Assembly (NCBI GenBank): GCA_009693435.1
Contig: SHXF01000006.1
Coordinates: 5,044 to 69,043 of the forward strand
Direction of reading: 5' to 3'
Length of the DNA stretch: 64,000 bases
Origin: Betaproteobacteria bacterium
GTDB taxonomy: Bacteria; Pseudomonadota; Gammaproteobacteria; Burkholderiales; SG8-39
The notes below the pieces were generated by a model. It did not search any database, had not been told where the DNA came from, and worked only from the letters and a program-made list of their open reading frames with translations. A program made the translations under genes and the position numbers. This document shows, one piece after another, positions 26,266 to 35,540 of this stretch. Within the stretch, counting starts at the first letter, position 1; each line of letters opens with the position of its first letter.

Positions 26266-28602
26266 TCAGTGCTTTGCATCCCGCAGCGCCTGCCACACGC
26301 GCTGCGGCGTGAGCGGCGTGTCGATATGCGCGACACCGCGGGCATGGAGCGCGTCCAGCACCGCGTTGACGACCGTCGGCAAGGAGCCCGCGACCCCGGC
26401 TTCGCCGCAGCCCTTCACGCCCAGCGGATTGGTCTTTGCCGGCATCGGCCGCGAAGTGAAATCGATGTTCGCCATGTCATCGGCGCGCGGCAGGCAGTAG
26501 TCCATCAGCGACCCGGTGAGCAGCTGGCCCTGGTCGTCATAGACGGTGCGCTCCATCAGCGCCTGCCCGACGCCCTGGCCGATGCCGCCGTGCACCTGTC
26601 CTTCCACCACCATGGGATTGATCAAGGTGCCGAAATCGTCCACCACCGAATAGCGCAGGATCCTGACCACGCCGGTTTCCGGATCGACTTCGACTTCGGC
26701 CACATGGCTGCCGTTCGGAAAGGTCGCAGGCGCGGTGTTGTGGCTGACGGCCGCGTCGAGTTTCTGCGGCATGTCCTCGGGCAGGTTCGTGAGCGTGCGC
26801 ACCCGCGAGGCGAGTTCCATGATGCCGATGTCGCGGTCGGTGCCGACCACGCGGAACCGGCCTGCGTTGAATTCGATGTCATCGGAGGCCGCCTCCAGCA
26901 CCCGCCCGGCCAGCTTGCGGCCATTTTCAATGACCAGCTTCGATGCTTCGATGATGGCGCCCGAGGTGGCCACCGCGGAGCGCGAGCCACCCGACATCCC
27001 CGGACCTATCATCTGGTCGCTGTCGGTCTGGTCCAGTTTGATGGCGTCGAAGGGGATGCCCAGGGTATGGCTCAACACCTGAGCGAACGGGGCGGCGTGG
27101 CCCATGCCGAAATCCTTGCCCGCATTCACCAGGGTCACCGTGCCGTCGCCGTTGAAGCGGATGTCGGCCAGTTCCTTGCCGGGTCCCGCGGTGTGTTCCA
27201 GGTAGGAACTCACCGCGATGCCGCGCAACATGCCGCGTGCCTCCGACTCGCGCCGGCGCGCGGCAAAACCCGCCCAGTCGGCCTTCTTTACGACGGCCTC
27301 GAGGCATCCGGGAAAATCACCCGAATCGTAGACCGGGCCGTTGGGCGTGGTCCAGGGCAGGTCGCCCGGGCGCACCAGATTGCGCCGGCGCAGTTCGACC
27401 CGGTCGATGCCGGTCTCGCGCGCCGCCTGGTCGATCAGCCGTTCGATGATGTACTTCGATTCCGGCCGTCCGGCGCCGCGATACGGCCCGGTCGGCACGG
27501 TGTTGGTCAGCACCGCGCGCACGCTCACCGACATCGCCTTGATGCGATACACAGAGGGCAGGTTGCGCGCCAGCACCGCGGTGGGCGAGAGGGCGCCCAT
27601 CAAGGTGACGTAGGCGCCGACGTCGCCCCATCCGGTCAGGCGTATGGCGAGGAAATGGCCGTCGCGGTCCAGCGCGAGTTCGCTGTCTATCAGGCTGGCG
27701 CGGCCGTGGTGGTCGGTGAGAAAACTCTCCTGGCGATCGGCGCACCACTTGACCGGCCGGCCGAGCTTGCGCGCGGCGAACATCACCGCGATGGTGGCGT
27801 CGTAAGGCTGGCCCTTCATGCCGAACGAGCCGCCCACGTCGCCGCAGATCACGCGCACTTTGGCCGGCGGCACGCCCAGCACCGTGGCGAGCGAACCGCG
27901 CAGGCCGAAGGCGCCCTGGCTGCCGGCGTAGACGGTGAATCTTCCGCTGGCGCTATCGTAATCGGCGAGCGCCGCGCGCGGCTCCATGGCCAGCACCACC
28001 AGCCGGTTGTTGTCCAGGCGCAGCCGGGTGACGTGCGCGGCCTGCGCGAATGCGGCCGTGGTGGCGGCTTCGTCGCCATCGAAGAAATCGACACAGACGT
28101 TGCGCGGCACGTCGTCGAACAGCGCCGGCGCATCCTGCGACAGCGTCATGTCGGTGATGGGCGTCATCGCCTCGATGTCGGCTGCGATCAATTCGGCGGC
28201 GTCGCGCGCCTGGGCTGCGGTTTCGGCAATCACCACCGCAATCGCCTGTCCGACGTGGCGCACGCGTCCCACCGCAAGCGCCGGGTAGTAGGGCACCTTG
28301 ATCGGGCTGCCGTCGCGACTCTTGACCGGCATCGCGTGCGGAAAGCCCTTGCAGCCTTCGGCCTCGAGGTCGGCGCCGGTGTAGACCGCGAGCACACCCG
28401 GCGCCGCGAGCGCGGCGGCGGTGTCGATCGCGACGATGCGCCCGTGGGACTGCACCGAGCGCGCAATGGCCGCATAGGCCTGGCCCGGCAGGCTCACGTC
28501 GTCGGTGTAGCGGCCGCGGCCAGTCAGGAGGCGCGGGTCTTCGGTGCGCAATACCGGCTGGCCGATGCTGAATCTGGGATCAAGTGCAGTGTGCTGTGGC
28601 AT
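26266..28602 (-). CDS. xanthine dehydrogenase/CO dehydrogenase family molybdopterin-binding large subunit, orphan
   Basis: The protein has 778 residues, normal for the large subunit. It begins with IGQPVLRTEDPRLLTGRGRY (domain 1), then QAIAVVIAETAAQARDAAEL, FGMKGQPYDATIAVMFAARK, PYRGAGRPES and, near the end, GVKGCGEAG with the catalytic Glu at about 734. It would hydroxylate an aldehyde or N-heterocycle with water. Neither the FAD subunit nor the 2Fe-2S subunit, normally next to it, is found within the window, so electron partners must be encoded elsewhere. It is followed by the LLM pair and preceded by the MetE-like gene on the same strand. Confidence 0.87.
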   Translation of the reverse strand: MPQHTALDPRFSIGQPVLRTEDPRLLTGRGRYTDDVSLPGQAYAAIARSVQSHGRIVAIDTAAALAAPGVLAVYTGADLEAEGCKGFPHAMPVKSRDGSPIKVPYYPALAVGRVRHVGQAIAVVIAETAAQARDAAELIAADIEAMTPITDMTLSQDAPALFDDVPRNVCVDFFDGDEAATTAAFAQAAHVTRLRLDNNRLVVLAMEPRAALADYDSASGRFTVYAGSQGAFGLRGSLATVLGVPPAKVRVICGDVGGSFGMKGQPYDATIAVMFAARKLGRPVKWCADRQESFLTDHHGRASLIDSELALDRDGHFLAIRLTGWGDVGAYVTLMGALSPTAVLARNLPSVYRIKAMSVSVRAVLTNTVPTGPYRGAGRPESKYIIERLIDQAARETGIDRVELRRRNLVRPGDLPWTTPNGPVYDSGDFPGCLEAVVKKADWAGFAARRRESEARGMLRGIAVSSYLEHTAGPGKELADIRFNGDGTVTLVNAGKDFGMGHAAPFAQVLSHTLGIPFDAIKLDQTDSDQMIGPGMSGGSRSAVATSGAIIEASKLVIENGRKLAGRVLEAASDDIEFNAGRFRVVGTDRDIGIMELASRVRTLTNLPEDMPQKLDAAVSHNTAPATFPNGSHVAEVEVDPETGVVRILRYSVVDDFGTLINPMVVEGQVHGGIGQGVGQALMERTVYDDQGQLLTGSLMDYCLPRADDMANIDFTSRPMPAKTNPLGVKGCGEAGVAGSLPTVVNAVLDALHARGVAHIDTPLTPQRVWQALRDAKH

Positions 28603-28679
28603 GACTCGTCGCTCGCTTTAGGTTGTCGATGTTTGTTGAAGAAAGTGTTGATGGGCCGGCCGATTGCCGGGTTGTCCAT

Positions 28680-29741
28680 TTAGTGTCCGGCTTCGTTGTG
28701 TTGTCCGGCTTCGCCGCGATCGGCCGCTCCCGCGTGCACGCGCATGAAGTCCATGACCGTTTCCGGCGTGCGCGCGCGCGCGATGCCGCACTCGGCGGCG
28801 ATGCCGAAATCGCGCACCACTTTGCGCGCCGCCGCCATGCGCCGCATCGTGCCCGCCACGCCGTCCCGCGCGTGCACCAGCCCGAGATACAGCTCGGTGC
28901 CGGCCGGCAGGCGCAGGTCCTTGAGCGGCGCGAAAAAAGCATCGTCGTCGCGCGCGATCGGGACCGGCATGTGCATGAACGCAATCGGTCGGGCCACGCT
29001 CGCCACGATGAGATTGGCCAACCCCGCCATTTTGGACGCATCCTGCGGTTCGACGAAATGTTTCGCATCGAGATCGCCGTAGCACAGGTGGAATCCCAGT
29101 TCGACCGCAGCCGGCACCGGCGCGGAGATGCGAGCGAACTGACCGGCGAACACCTGCTCCATGCCGGGGAAAGACGGCATCGCCGTCCAGCGGCCGTCCC
29201 AGATCAGCATCTCGAAACAGACATCCCATTGGATGGCGAGATCTGCATGCGGAATCGCGGCGCACAGGGTCGTCACTTCGCGGATCATCGCCTGCTCGTA
29301 CGCCGCAAGCACCGCCGCGCGCACCTCCGCGGCAATGATGCGGCCGATCACCGCGAAGGGCGTCGGCAGGCACACCTGGAAGCGGATGCCGCGCGGCAGC
29401 GTGCCCGCGTCGCGCGCCTTCAGAAAATCGAGATACGAGGCGCGCGCCTCGCGCGCATAGCCCAGCTCGCCGAAGCGCACCTCTTCCGGTTTCACGCCCT
29501 CGGCCAGGGTGAGCGGCAGGAAGCCGGTCGCCGTGGTCGCGGTGTTTCCGCGGTCCACCTGCAGGAACGGATTGGCGCGCAGCAGCGGGTACTGCCAGCT
29601 GGTCCACAGGCGCCGGCCGCCGGGTTCGCCGTCGGGCACGCGCTTCAGATGCCTGCCGAGCAGCTTGCCGGCGGTGAGAAATACTTCATCGACCGTGTCG
29701 AGGCCGATGCTGCCTACCAGGTGGACCGAGGTCATGTGCAT
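28680..29741 (-). CDS. methionine synthase II (MetE)-like barrel protein of unknown function
   Basis: The protein has 353 residues. The fold is suggested by VHLVGSIGLDTVDEVF at the start, LKRVPDGEPGGRRLWTSWQY, FQVCLPTPFAVIG, and the metal-ligand-like stretch ELGFHLCYGDLDAKHF with His and Cys close together, followed by HARDGVAGTMRRM. These are features of the UROD/MetE-like TIM barrel, which uses zinc and a thiol substrate. It is far shorter than MetE and is not expected to make methionine. The C-terminal tail (AGQHNEAGH) looks like recent repeat expansion. Two start codons, 29741 and 29735, are possible. Confidence 0.7.
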   Translation of the reverse strand: MHMTSVHLVGSIGLDTVDEVFLTAGKLLGRHLKRVPDGEPGGRRLWTSWQYPLLRANPFLQVDRGNTATTATGFLPLTLAEGVKPEEVRFGELGYAREARASYLDFLKARDAGTLPRGIRFQVCLPTPFAVIGRIIAAEVRAAVLAAYEQAMIREVTTLCAAIPHADLAIQWDVCFEMLIWDGRWTAMPSFPGMEQVFAGQFARISAPVPAAVELGFHLCYGDLDAKHFVEPQDASKMAGLANLIVASVARPIAFMHMPVPIARDDDAFFAPLKDLRLPAGTELYLGLVHARDGVAGTMRRMAAARKVVRDFGIAAECGIARARTPETVMDFMRVHAGAADRGEAGQHNEAGH

Positions 29742-29964
29742 TTCCCGAGGTGTTGTGCGTGTCGTTCAAGCGGCGATGCGGCGGTGTCGATCAAAGCGGG
29801 CGATCAATATCGGTCGACTGCCATGAAGGGCGGCGCTTTCGACGGTTATTGCCGATCCGCGCAGCGCAGGAAAAATCGCCCGCCAGGCAAAGTATAAATG
29901 GTCCCGCCGGAATCGATGGATTCGGTGCGCGATGCGGTGCGGTAACATGGCGACGGAGGTCTCC

Positions 29965-30897
29965 ATGCCCGACAACCAGCTCCCTTCCTCATACGATTTC
30001 GTCCCCATCGTCGACCGCCAGCCGTTGCGTTTTCCCAATGGCGCGCGCATCGCGGTCCTGCTCACCCTGAACATCGAATACTGGGAAGCCGAGCGTTCCG
30101 GGCAGAAGGAGCCGCTGTTCACCGGCGGGCCGATGACCATACCGCATCCGTTGCCCGGCGACGTGTGGGACTCGGCAAACTGGACCTGGCGCGAGTACGG
30201 CCAGCGGGTGGGGGTGTGGCGGGTGTTCGATCTGTGCGATCGGCTGGGCATCGCCCTGTCCTGCACCGTGAACGGCCTGACGCTCACCGAGCGGCCGCGC
30301 ATCGTCGATGCGGTGCGGGAACGCGGCTGGGAACTGGTGCCGCACAACTGGGCGCAGAACGACATTCTCACGTATTACGCGCACCGTCCCGAAGCCGAGC
30401 GCGAGATCATCACCCGTACCCTGGATACCTTCGAGCGCGTGGTGGGCCGGCCGGCCAGGGCCTGGCTGTCCTCGGCGCTGCGCAGCAGCCGGCACACGCC
30501 GGCTTTTCTCGTCGAGCGCGGCGTGATTGCTTTCAGCGATTACCTGAACGACGACCAGCCCTACCTGATACGCACCGTGAACGGTCCCATCGTCTGCGTG
30601 CCCTACTCCAACGACGTCAACGACTTCAACATGTTCGCCCGCGGCGGCATGACGCCCGCGTTCGGCGTGGAGACGCTGAAGGCCTGCTTCGACCAGCTCT
30701 ACGCCGAGGGCGAGCAGGGCGGGCGCATCATGAACTTCGGCCTGCATCCGCACGTGATCGGCCAGCCCTACCGCATCGGCGCGCTGCGCGACTTCCTTGA
30801 ATACGCCAAAGCCAAGCAGCACGTCTGGTTCGCCTCGCGCGAGGAGATCGCGGCCTGGTATCTGGAAAATCATGCATCGCATATTGCAGTCAAGTGA
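29965..30897 (+). CDS. polysaccharide deacetylase (NodB-fold) family protein
   Basis: The protein has 310 residues from the ATG at 29965, which has CGGAGG five bases ahead; two in-frame ATGs upstream lack such a site. NodB-fold features are IAVLLTLNIEYWE at the first strand, LVPHNWAQNDILTYY with the His, SSALRSSRHTPAFL and NFGLHPHVIGQPYRI near the end. Family members remove acyl groups from N-acetylated sugars or, as in PuuE, open a ring amide such as allantoin. The length and N-terminus (YDFVPIVDRQPLRFPNGAR) fit the non-sugar PuuE-like group. It is divergent from the MetE-like gene. Confidence 0.82.
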   Translation: MPDNQLPSSYDFVPIVDRQPLRFPNGARIAVLLTLNIEYWEAERSGQKEPLFTGGPMTIPHPLPGDVWDSANWTWREYGQRVGVWRVFDLCDRLGIALSCTVNGLTLTERPRIVDAVRERGWELVPHNWAQNDILTYYAHRPEAEREIITRTLDTFERVVGRPARAWLSSALRSSRHTPAFLVERGVIAFSDYLNDDQPYLIRTVNGPIVCVPYSNDVNDFNMFARGGMTPAFGVETLKACFDQLYAEGEQGGRIMNFGLHPHVIGQPYRIGALRDFLEYAKAKQHVWFASREEIAAWYLENHASHIAVK

Positions 30898-30959
30898 ACG
30901 GTGAACGCAGTCATTGCGCTATCAGTGACAGGCCACCCACCCGATCCGTTCGTCTTGAA

Positions 30960-31115
30960 CCCTTCAGTTCCATTCGTTCTGAGCCGTTCCGTTCCGTTCG
31001 TCCTGAGCCTGTCGAAGGACCACATGAGACCAACCCGTTCCATACGTCCCGAGCCTTTCTGTTCCGTTCGTCCTGAGCCTTTCCGTCCCGTTCGTCCTGA
31101 GCCTGTCGAAGGACA
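30960..31115 (+). repeat. cluster of REP-like repeats (TTCGTCCTGAGCCTGTCGAAGG type)
   Basis: Between the deacetylase stop and the Bug start the phrase CGTTCGTCCTGAGCC occurs in four to five full or degraded copies, two of them with the full tail CTGTCGAAGGAC (around 30995-31020 and 31089-31113). This repeat is widespread between genes in many proteobacteria. The copies here are in tandem, which is less usual. Confidence 0.75.
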
Positions 31116-31130
31116 ACCTGAGGAGTACGC

Positions 31131-32114
31131 ATGACAAACAAGACAGCTTCATCCATCCTGCTCACGCTGATCGCCTGCGCTGGCGCGTCCATGTGCGGGC
31201 CGGCGCTGGCGCAGGTCTACCCCGCAAAACCGGTGCGCATCATCGTCGGCGTGCCACCCGGGGGTTTCACCGATGCCGTGGCGCGCAATCTCGCGCAAAA
31301 GCTGATCGAGGCGACGGGCCAGCAGTTCCTGGTGGAGAACCGCACCGGCGCGAGCGGCCTGATCGCCATCGACGCCGCGCTCAAGTCCCCGGCCGACGGC
31401 TACACGCTGCTGGTTTCGACCAACGCCGAGATGGCGGTGAATCCGCACGTGCTCGCAAAAATTCCCTACGACCCGTTTCGCGACTTCACGCCCATCGTGC
31501 CAGTCGCGATCGCCGGACTGGTGATCGCGGCCAATGGCGGGGCCGGCCTGAATTCGCTGCAGGAGCTCGTCACCGCGGCGCGCGCGCGACCCGGCTTTTA
31601 CTCCTACGCCACGGCCGGCAACGGCACGGTGAATCACCTCGCCGGAGAATGGTTCGCCAGCGTCGCCGCAATCAAAATGGTGCACGTGCCCTACAAGGGC
31701 GGCGGTCCGGCGGCGCAGGACGTGGTGGGCGGCCAGATTCCGCTGGGCGTGCTGGCGGTGTCCGCTGCCATTCCGCATCTGCGGACCGGTCGCGTCAAAG
31801 TGCTGGCGGTGACTGCGGCGAAGCGGCTTTCCTTCGCGCCGGAACTGCCGACCGTGGCCGAGTCGGGTTACCCTGGCTTCGAGGTGTCGCTGTGGGCCGC
31901 GTTCTTCGGCCAGCCGGGGATTCCGAAAGAAGTGGTCGCGCGCATCAACACCGAGGTGAACCGCGCTTTGACCCTGCCTGACGTGCGCGAGCGTCTGCAT
32001 ACGATCGGCGCCGAGGCGCTGGGCGGCACAGCGGAGGACGTGAGCACGCTGATACGCAACGATCACGCGCGCTACGGGCGCGTGGCGCGCGACAACAACA
32101 TCCGGGCGGATTAG
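31131..32114 (+). CDS. Bug-family TTT periplasmic receptor 1
   Basis: The protein has 327 residues. A signal peptide ends at ALAQV, and the mature part opens with YPAKPVRIIVGVPPGGFTDAVARNLA, the hallmark first strand and loop of Bug receptors; VENRTGASGLIAIDAALKSP and the central VPYKGGGPAAQDVVGGQIP follow. These receptors bind small carboxylates or aromatic acids and deliver them to TctA/TctB-type membrane proteins, none of which is in the window. It stands alone between the repeat cluster and VapBC. The ligand cannot be read from the sequence. Confidence 0.88.
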   Translation: MTNKTASSILLTLIACAGASMCGPALAQVYPAKPVRIIVGVPPGGFTDAVARNLAQKLIEATGQQFLVENRTGASGLIAIDAALKSPADGYTLLVSTNAEMAVNPHVLAKIPYDPFRDFTPIVPVAIAGLVIAANGGAGLNSLQELVTAARARPGFYSYATAGNGTVNHLAGEWFASVAAIKMVHVPYKGGGPAAQDVVGGQIPLGVLAVSAAIPHLRTGRVKVLAVTAAKRLSFAPELPTVAESGYPGFEVSLWAAFFGQPGIPKEVVARINTEVNRALTLPDVRERLHTIGAEALGGTAEDVSTLIRNDHARYGRVARDNNIRAD

Positions 32115-32242
32115 GCAACGCCGAAAAACCGTGAGTCGTGTCGCGAGACGGGCGCTGTTCCAGAAGCAGCGGACCAGTGAGGGAAAGCCGGATCGGGGCC
32201 TCGCGCAATTTCTCCGTCCTATCCCTGCTCGTCTTTTCCTTC

Positions 32243-32638
32243 TCACAAGAGACGCGCCTGCTGCCCTTGCGCCGTGAGCAGCGCAACCGCCGCCTTGTCG
32301 AAGGAAACGAACGTTTCTCCGCCGAGCCAGCTTCCTTCATAGGCGATCGCCCCATCGGCGAAATCCCCACCAGCTTCGAGCACGGCGAGGCCCGCCTCGA
32401 CCGCGGGTCGGTTCGTTTCCACGTTGGCGGCGGCAAGCAGCGCGCGAATGGCGGCGGCCGCATCGGCGGGTTGAAAGCCGTAGACCCTCAGCAGCACCCA
32501 CACAAACTCGCACAGGCAGGGTAGCGCGATTGCTATCAGCGAGGCATCGGTCAGGACCCGGGTGGCGACACGCGCTTGCGCCTTGTCGTCGCGCACGACG
32601 GCGCGAACCAGCACATTGGTATCCACGGCAAGCTTCAT
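32243..32638 (-). CDS. vapC: PIN-domain ribonuclease toxin (VapC family)
   Basis: The protein has 131 residues from the ATG at 32638, which overlaps the antitoxin stop as ATGA. Acidic PIN residues are visible: Asp in LAVDTNVLVR, Glu in LCEFVWVL, Asp in GDFADGAIA and Asp in FVSFDKAAV. VapC toxins cleave tRNA or rRNA when the antitoxin is lost. It forms a standard VapBC module with the next entry. Confidence 0.88.
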   Translation of the reverse strand: MKLAVDTNVLVRAVVRDDKAQARVATRVLTDASLIAIALPCLCEFVWVLLRVYGFQPADAAAAIRALLAAANVETNRPAVEAGLAVLEAGGDFADGAIAYEGSWLGGETFVSFDKAAVALLTAQGQQARLL

Positions 32639-32886
32639 TTCCTGCCGGCCCATCCCCGCGCACTGGCCTCGTTGATTTCCGCGATGGTGGCGACTTTCCG
32701 GGTGCGGCCCGCAAGCAAGCCGAGGAAGCCCTTGATCGTTCCGGCGGGCCGGGCTGCTCTGAGCATGCCCCGGCCATCCGGCAGCAGATCCAGCTCGATC
32801 TTTCCCCCCGGCTTGATGCCCAGGTGTCGCAGCACGTCTTTTCTGAACGTCACCTGTCCCCTTTCGGTAACTGTCAATGTGGCCAT
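32635..32886 (-). CDS. vapB: AbrB/MazE-type antitoxin (VapB)
   Basis: The protein has 83 residues (MATLTVTERGQVTFRKDVLR), a swapped-hairpin AbrB DNA-binding domain followed by a C-terminal tail rich in charged residues that should block the PIN toxin. GAGGG lies six bases ahead of the ATG. The start is chosen there rather than at a possible upstream GTG because the AbrB domain begins at once. It is expected to repress its own operon. Confidence 0.87.
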   Translation of the reverse strand: MATLTVTERGQVTFRKDVLRHLGIKPGGKIELDLLPDGRGMLRAARPAGTIKGFLGLLAGRTRKVATIAEINEASARGWAGRK

Positions 32887-33078
32887 GGTTGCCCTCACAG
32901 TCTCTTGATTACGCAAATATGATGCCGGAAATGGTAATGCAATATCACCTTACAATCAATCCGACATTCATGCAACCCGCATGCGCGAAGCGATCACACA
33001 GTATTTCCTTCCGTTCGCCGGACGATAGTGCCTGCGCGCCTGCGGTAAAATTGCCCCCCGAAACACGCGCTGCGCGAG

Positions 33079-35277
33079 ATGACCCTCCTCGACAACCTCA
33101 ATCCCGAACAGCTGGCAGCCGTCACCCTTCCCGCCCAGCCGGCGCTGATACTCGCCGGCGCCGGATCGGGCAAGACCCGCGTCCTCACCACGCGCATCTG
33201 CTGGCTGATCCAGACCGGCAATGTCACGCCCGCGGGCGTGCTGGCCGTGACCTTTACGAACAAGGCGGCGAAGGAGATGCTGCTGCGCATCGGCGCGATG
33301 CTGCCGATCAACATCCGCGGCATGTGGGTGGGCACCTTCCACGGCCTGTGCAACCGGCTGCTGCGCACCCACTATCGCGACGCGGGCCTGCCGCAGCTGT
33401 TCCAGATCCTCGATTCGCAGGATCAGCTCTCGGCGGTGAAGCGCGTGCTGCGCGGGATGAACGTCGACGAGAACCGCTTTCCGCCGAAGCAGGTGCAGTA
33501 TTTCATCGGCGATGCAAAAGAAGAGGGCAGGCGCGCCGCCGATGTCGAGGTGTACGACGACAACTCGCGGCGCATGGCGGAGTTCTACGCCGCCTATGAC
33601 GAGCAGTGCCAGCGCGAGGGGGTGGTGGATTTTCCCGAACTGCTGTTGCGCAGCTTCGAGCTCTTGTCGAGGAATGAAATCCTGCGCGAGCACTACCAGA
33701 ACCGTTTCAAACACGTGCTGGTGGACGAGTTCCAGGACACCAACCGGCTGCAGTACCGCTGGTTGAAGCTGTTCGCCGGCCATGGTCGCGGCGAAGGAAC
33801 CGCAGCGGTGTTTGCGGTGGGCGACGACGACCAGTCGATCTATTCCTTCCGCCACGCCAACGTCGGCAACATGGCCGATTTCGAGCGCGAGTTCCGCGTG
33901 CCGAACGTGATCCGCCTGGAGCAGAACTACCGCTCCCACGGCCACATCCTCACCGCCGCCAATGCGCTGATCGCCCACAACCAGAAGCGCCTGGGGAAGA
34001 ATCTCTGGACGTCTTCGGGCGAGGGCGATCAGCTGCGCATCCACGAGGCGGGCAGCGACGGCTACGAGGCGGCCTGGATCGCCGAGGAGGTGCGCTCGCT
34101 GGTGAGCGATGGCTACGCGCGCCGCGACATCGCGCTGCTGTACCGCTCCAACGCGCAGTCGCGGGTGCTGGAGCATGCCCTGTTCTCCCAGGGCATACCC
34201 TACCGCGTCTACGGCGGGCTGCGCTTTTTCGAGCGCATGGAAATCAAGCACGCGCTCGCCTACCTGCGGCTGGTGGCCAATCCCGATGACGACGGCGCGT
34301 TCCTGCGCGTCGTGAATTTTCCGGTGCGCGGCATCGGCTCGCGCTCCATCGAGCAGTTGCAGGATGCGGCCAAAGCGCAGGGCGGCAGCCTCTGGGCGGC
34401 GGTGCCGCAGGTGGCGGGCAAGTCGGGTAACAGCCTGGGCGGCTTCGCGCGCATCATCCAGACCCTGAAGAAGGAAACCGAGGGACTCACCCTGCCCGAG
34501 GTGGTGGCGCACATGCTGGAGCGGAGCAACCTTCTATCCCATTACCGCGCCGAGCGCGACGGCGCCGACCGGGTGGAGAACCTGGAGGAACTGGAGAACG
34601 CGGCGATGGCCTATGTGCAGGAAGCGCAGGCGCAGGAGGAAGGCGGAGACCTCGCGTCATTCCTCGCGCACGCGGCGCTCGAATCGGGCGACAACCAGGC
34701 GCAGGAAGGCATGGACGCGCTGCAGCTGATGACAGTGCACTCGGCCAAGGGCCTGGAGTTCCGCGCGGTGTTCATCACCGGCCTGGAAGAGGGCCTCTTT
34801 CCCCATGAACAAAGCGTCAACGAAAACGACGGGCTGGAAGAGGAGCGGCGCCTGATGTACGTCGCCCTCACGCGCGCGCGCGCGCGCCTGTACCTGTCGT
34901 TCGCGCAGACGCGGTTGCTGCACGGCCAGACGCGCTACAACGTCGCATCGCGCTTCCTCGACGAGATACCGAAAGAGGTGGTGCGCTGGCTGACGCCGAA
35001 GATGGGCATGAACGCGGGTGGGCGCTCAGGCGCAGACGCATTCGGCGACATGCACTGGAAAAATACCTATGTTCAGCCTAAAGCCACGGAGACCGCGCCC
35101 GGCCACGGCTTTCATATCGGCCAGGCGGTGGCCCACGCCAAGTTCGGCCAGGGCGTGATTGTCAATGCCGAAGGTTCCGGCCCCGAGGCGCGCCTGCAGA
35201 TCAACTTCGGCCGGCACGGCATGAAGTGGCTCGCGCTGGAGTACGCCAAGTTGGAGGCGATAACTGCGACGTCGTAG
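33079..35277 (+). CDS. uvrD: UvrD/Rep-family DNA helicase
   Basis: The protein has 732 residues with all superfamily 1A motifs: Q-motif LNPEQLAAV, Walker A GAGSGKTR (near 30), VTFTNKAAKEM, VDEFQDT, VGDDDQSIYSFR, LEQNYRS, LMTVHSAKGLEF and VALTRARARL. The C-terminus (VAHAKFGQGVIVNAEGSG) is the Tudor-like end typical of UvrD/PcrA. It unwinds DNA 3' to 5' in nucleotide-excision and mismatch repair. This is a housekeeping gene and marks chromosomal backbone between two accessory stretches. Confidence 0.93.
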   Translation: MTLLDNLNPEQLAAVTLPAQPALILAGAGSGKTRVLTTRICWLIQTGNVTPAGVLAVTFTNKAAKEMLLRIGAMLPINIRGMWVGTFHGLCNRLLRTHYRDAGLPQLFQILDSQDQLSAVKRVLRGMNVDENRFPPKQVQYFIGDAKEEGRRAADVEVYDDNSRRMAEFYAAYDEQCQREGVVDFPELLLRSFELLSRNEILREHYQNRFKHVLVDEFQDTNRLQYRWLKLFAGHGRGEGTAAVFAVGDDDQSIYSFRHANVGNMADFEREFRVPNVIRLEQNYRSHGHILTAANALIAHNQKRLGKNLWTSSGEGDQLRIHEAGSDGYEAAWIAEEVRSLVSDGYARRDIALLYRSNAQSRVLEHALFSQGIPYRVYGGLRFFERMEIKHALAYLRLVANPDDDGAFLRVVNFPVRGIGSRSIEQLQDAAKAQGGSLWAAVPQVAGKSGNSLGGFARIIQTLKKETEGLTLPEVVAHMLERSNLLSHYRAERDGADRVENLEELENAAMAYVQEAQAQEEGGDLASFLAHAALESGDNQAQEGMDALQLMTVHSAKGLEFRAVFITGLEEGLFPHEQSVNENDGLEEERRLMYVALTRARARLYLSFAQTRLLHGQTRYNVASRFLDEIPKEVVRWLTPKMGMNAGGRSGADAFGDMHWKNTYVQPKATETAPGHGFHIGQAVAHAKFGQGVIVNAEGSGPEARLQINFGRHGMKWLALEYAKLEAITATS

Positions 35278-35540
35278 GGCGCGGCCCAGAGGGCGGAGCA
35301 GGGGCCCCGCCGTAGGCGGGGATGCGACCCCGGCGGGCCGCGGCGCGCGAATGCGCGCCTTTGGTTGCATTCATCCGCTCTATAAAATATCATTTTTAAT
35401 AATACAATTCCCCGTACAAACCCGCCGATACTGGACTCTGTCCAACACATTGTCGTAATTATTAGCTGAATCCGGACACGCGGTAGCCTCCCTACCCCGC
35501 ACCCAGCGTCCCGAAAACGAGATGCGGCTAGAATCAAGCC
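35278..35540. other. intergenic region after uvrD
   Basis: Besides the terminator-like hairpins (CCCCGCC-GTA-GGCGGGG at 35305-35321 and the one listed at 35342) this gap holds a very AT-rich block at about 35380-35425 that stands out against the GC-rich surroundings and could contain a promoter. No gene is seen. Confidence 0.4.
35342..35366 (+). terminator. rho-independent-like terminator after uvrD
   Basis: GGCGCGC, loop GAAT and GCGCGCC (35342-35359) form a perfect 7-bp stem, followed by TTTGGTT. The T-tract is short, so efficiency may be modest. Confidence 0.55.

Noticed and set aside
26188..28683. An 831-codon plus-strand frame opposite the molybdopterin enzyme
   Set aside because: Composition rich in His/Arg/Gln with no motif; the minus strand has the full hydroxylase.
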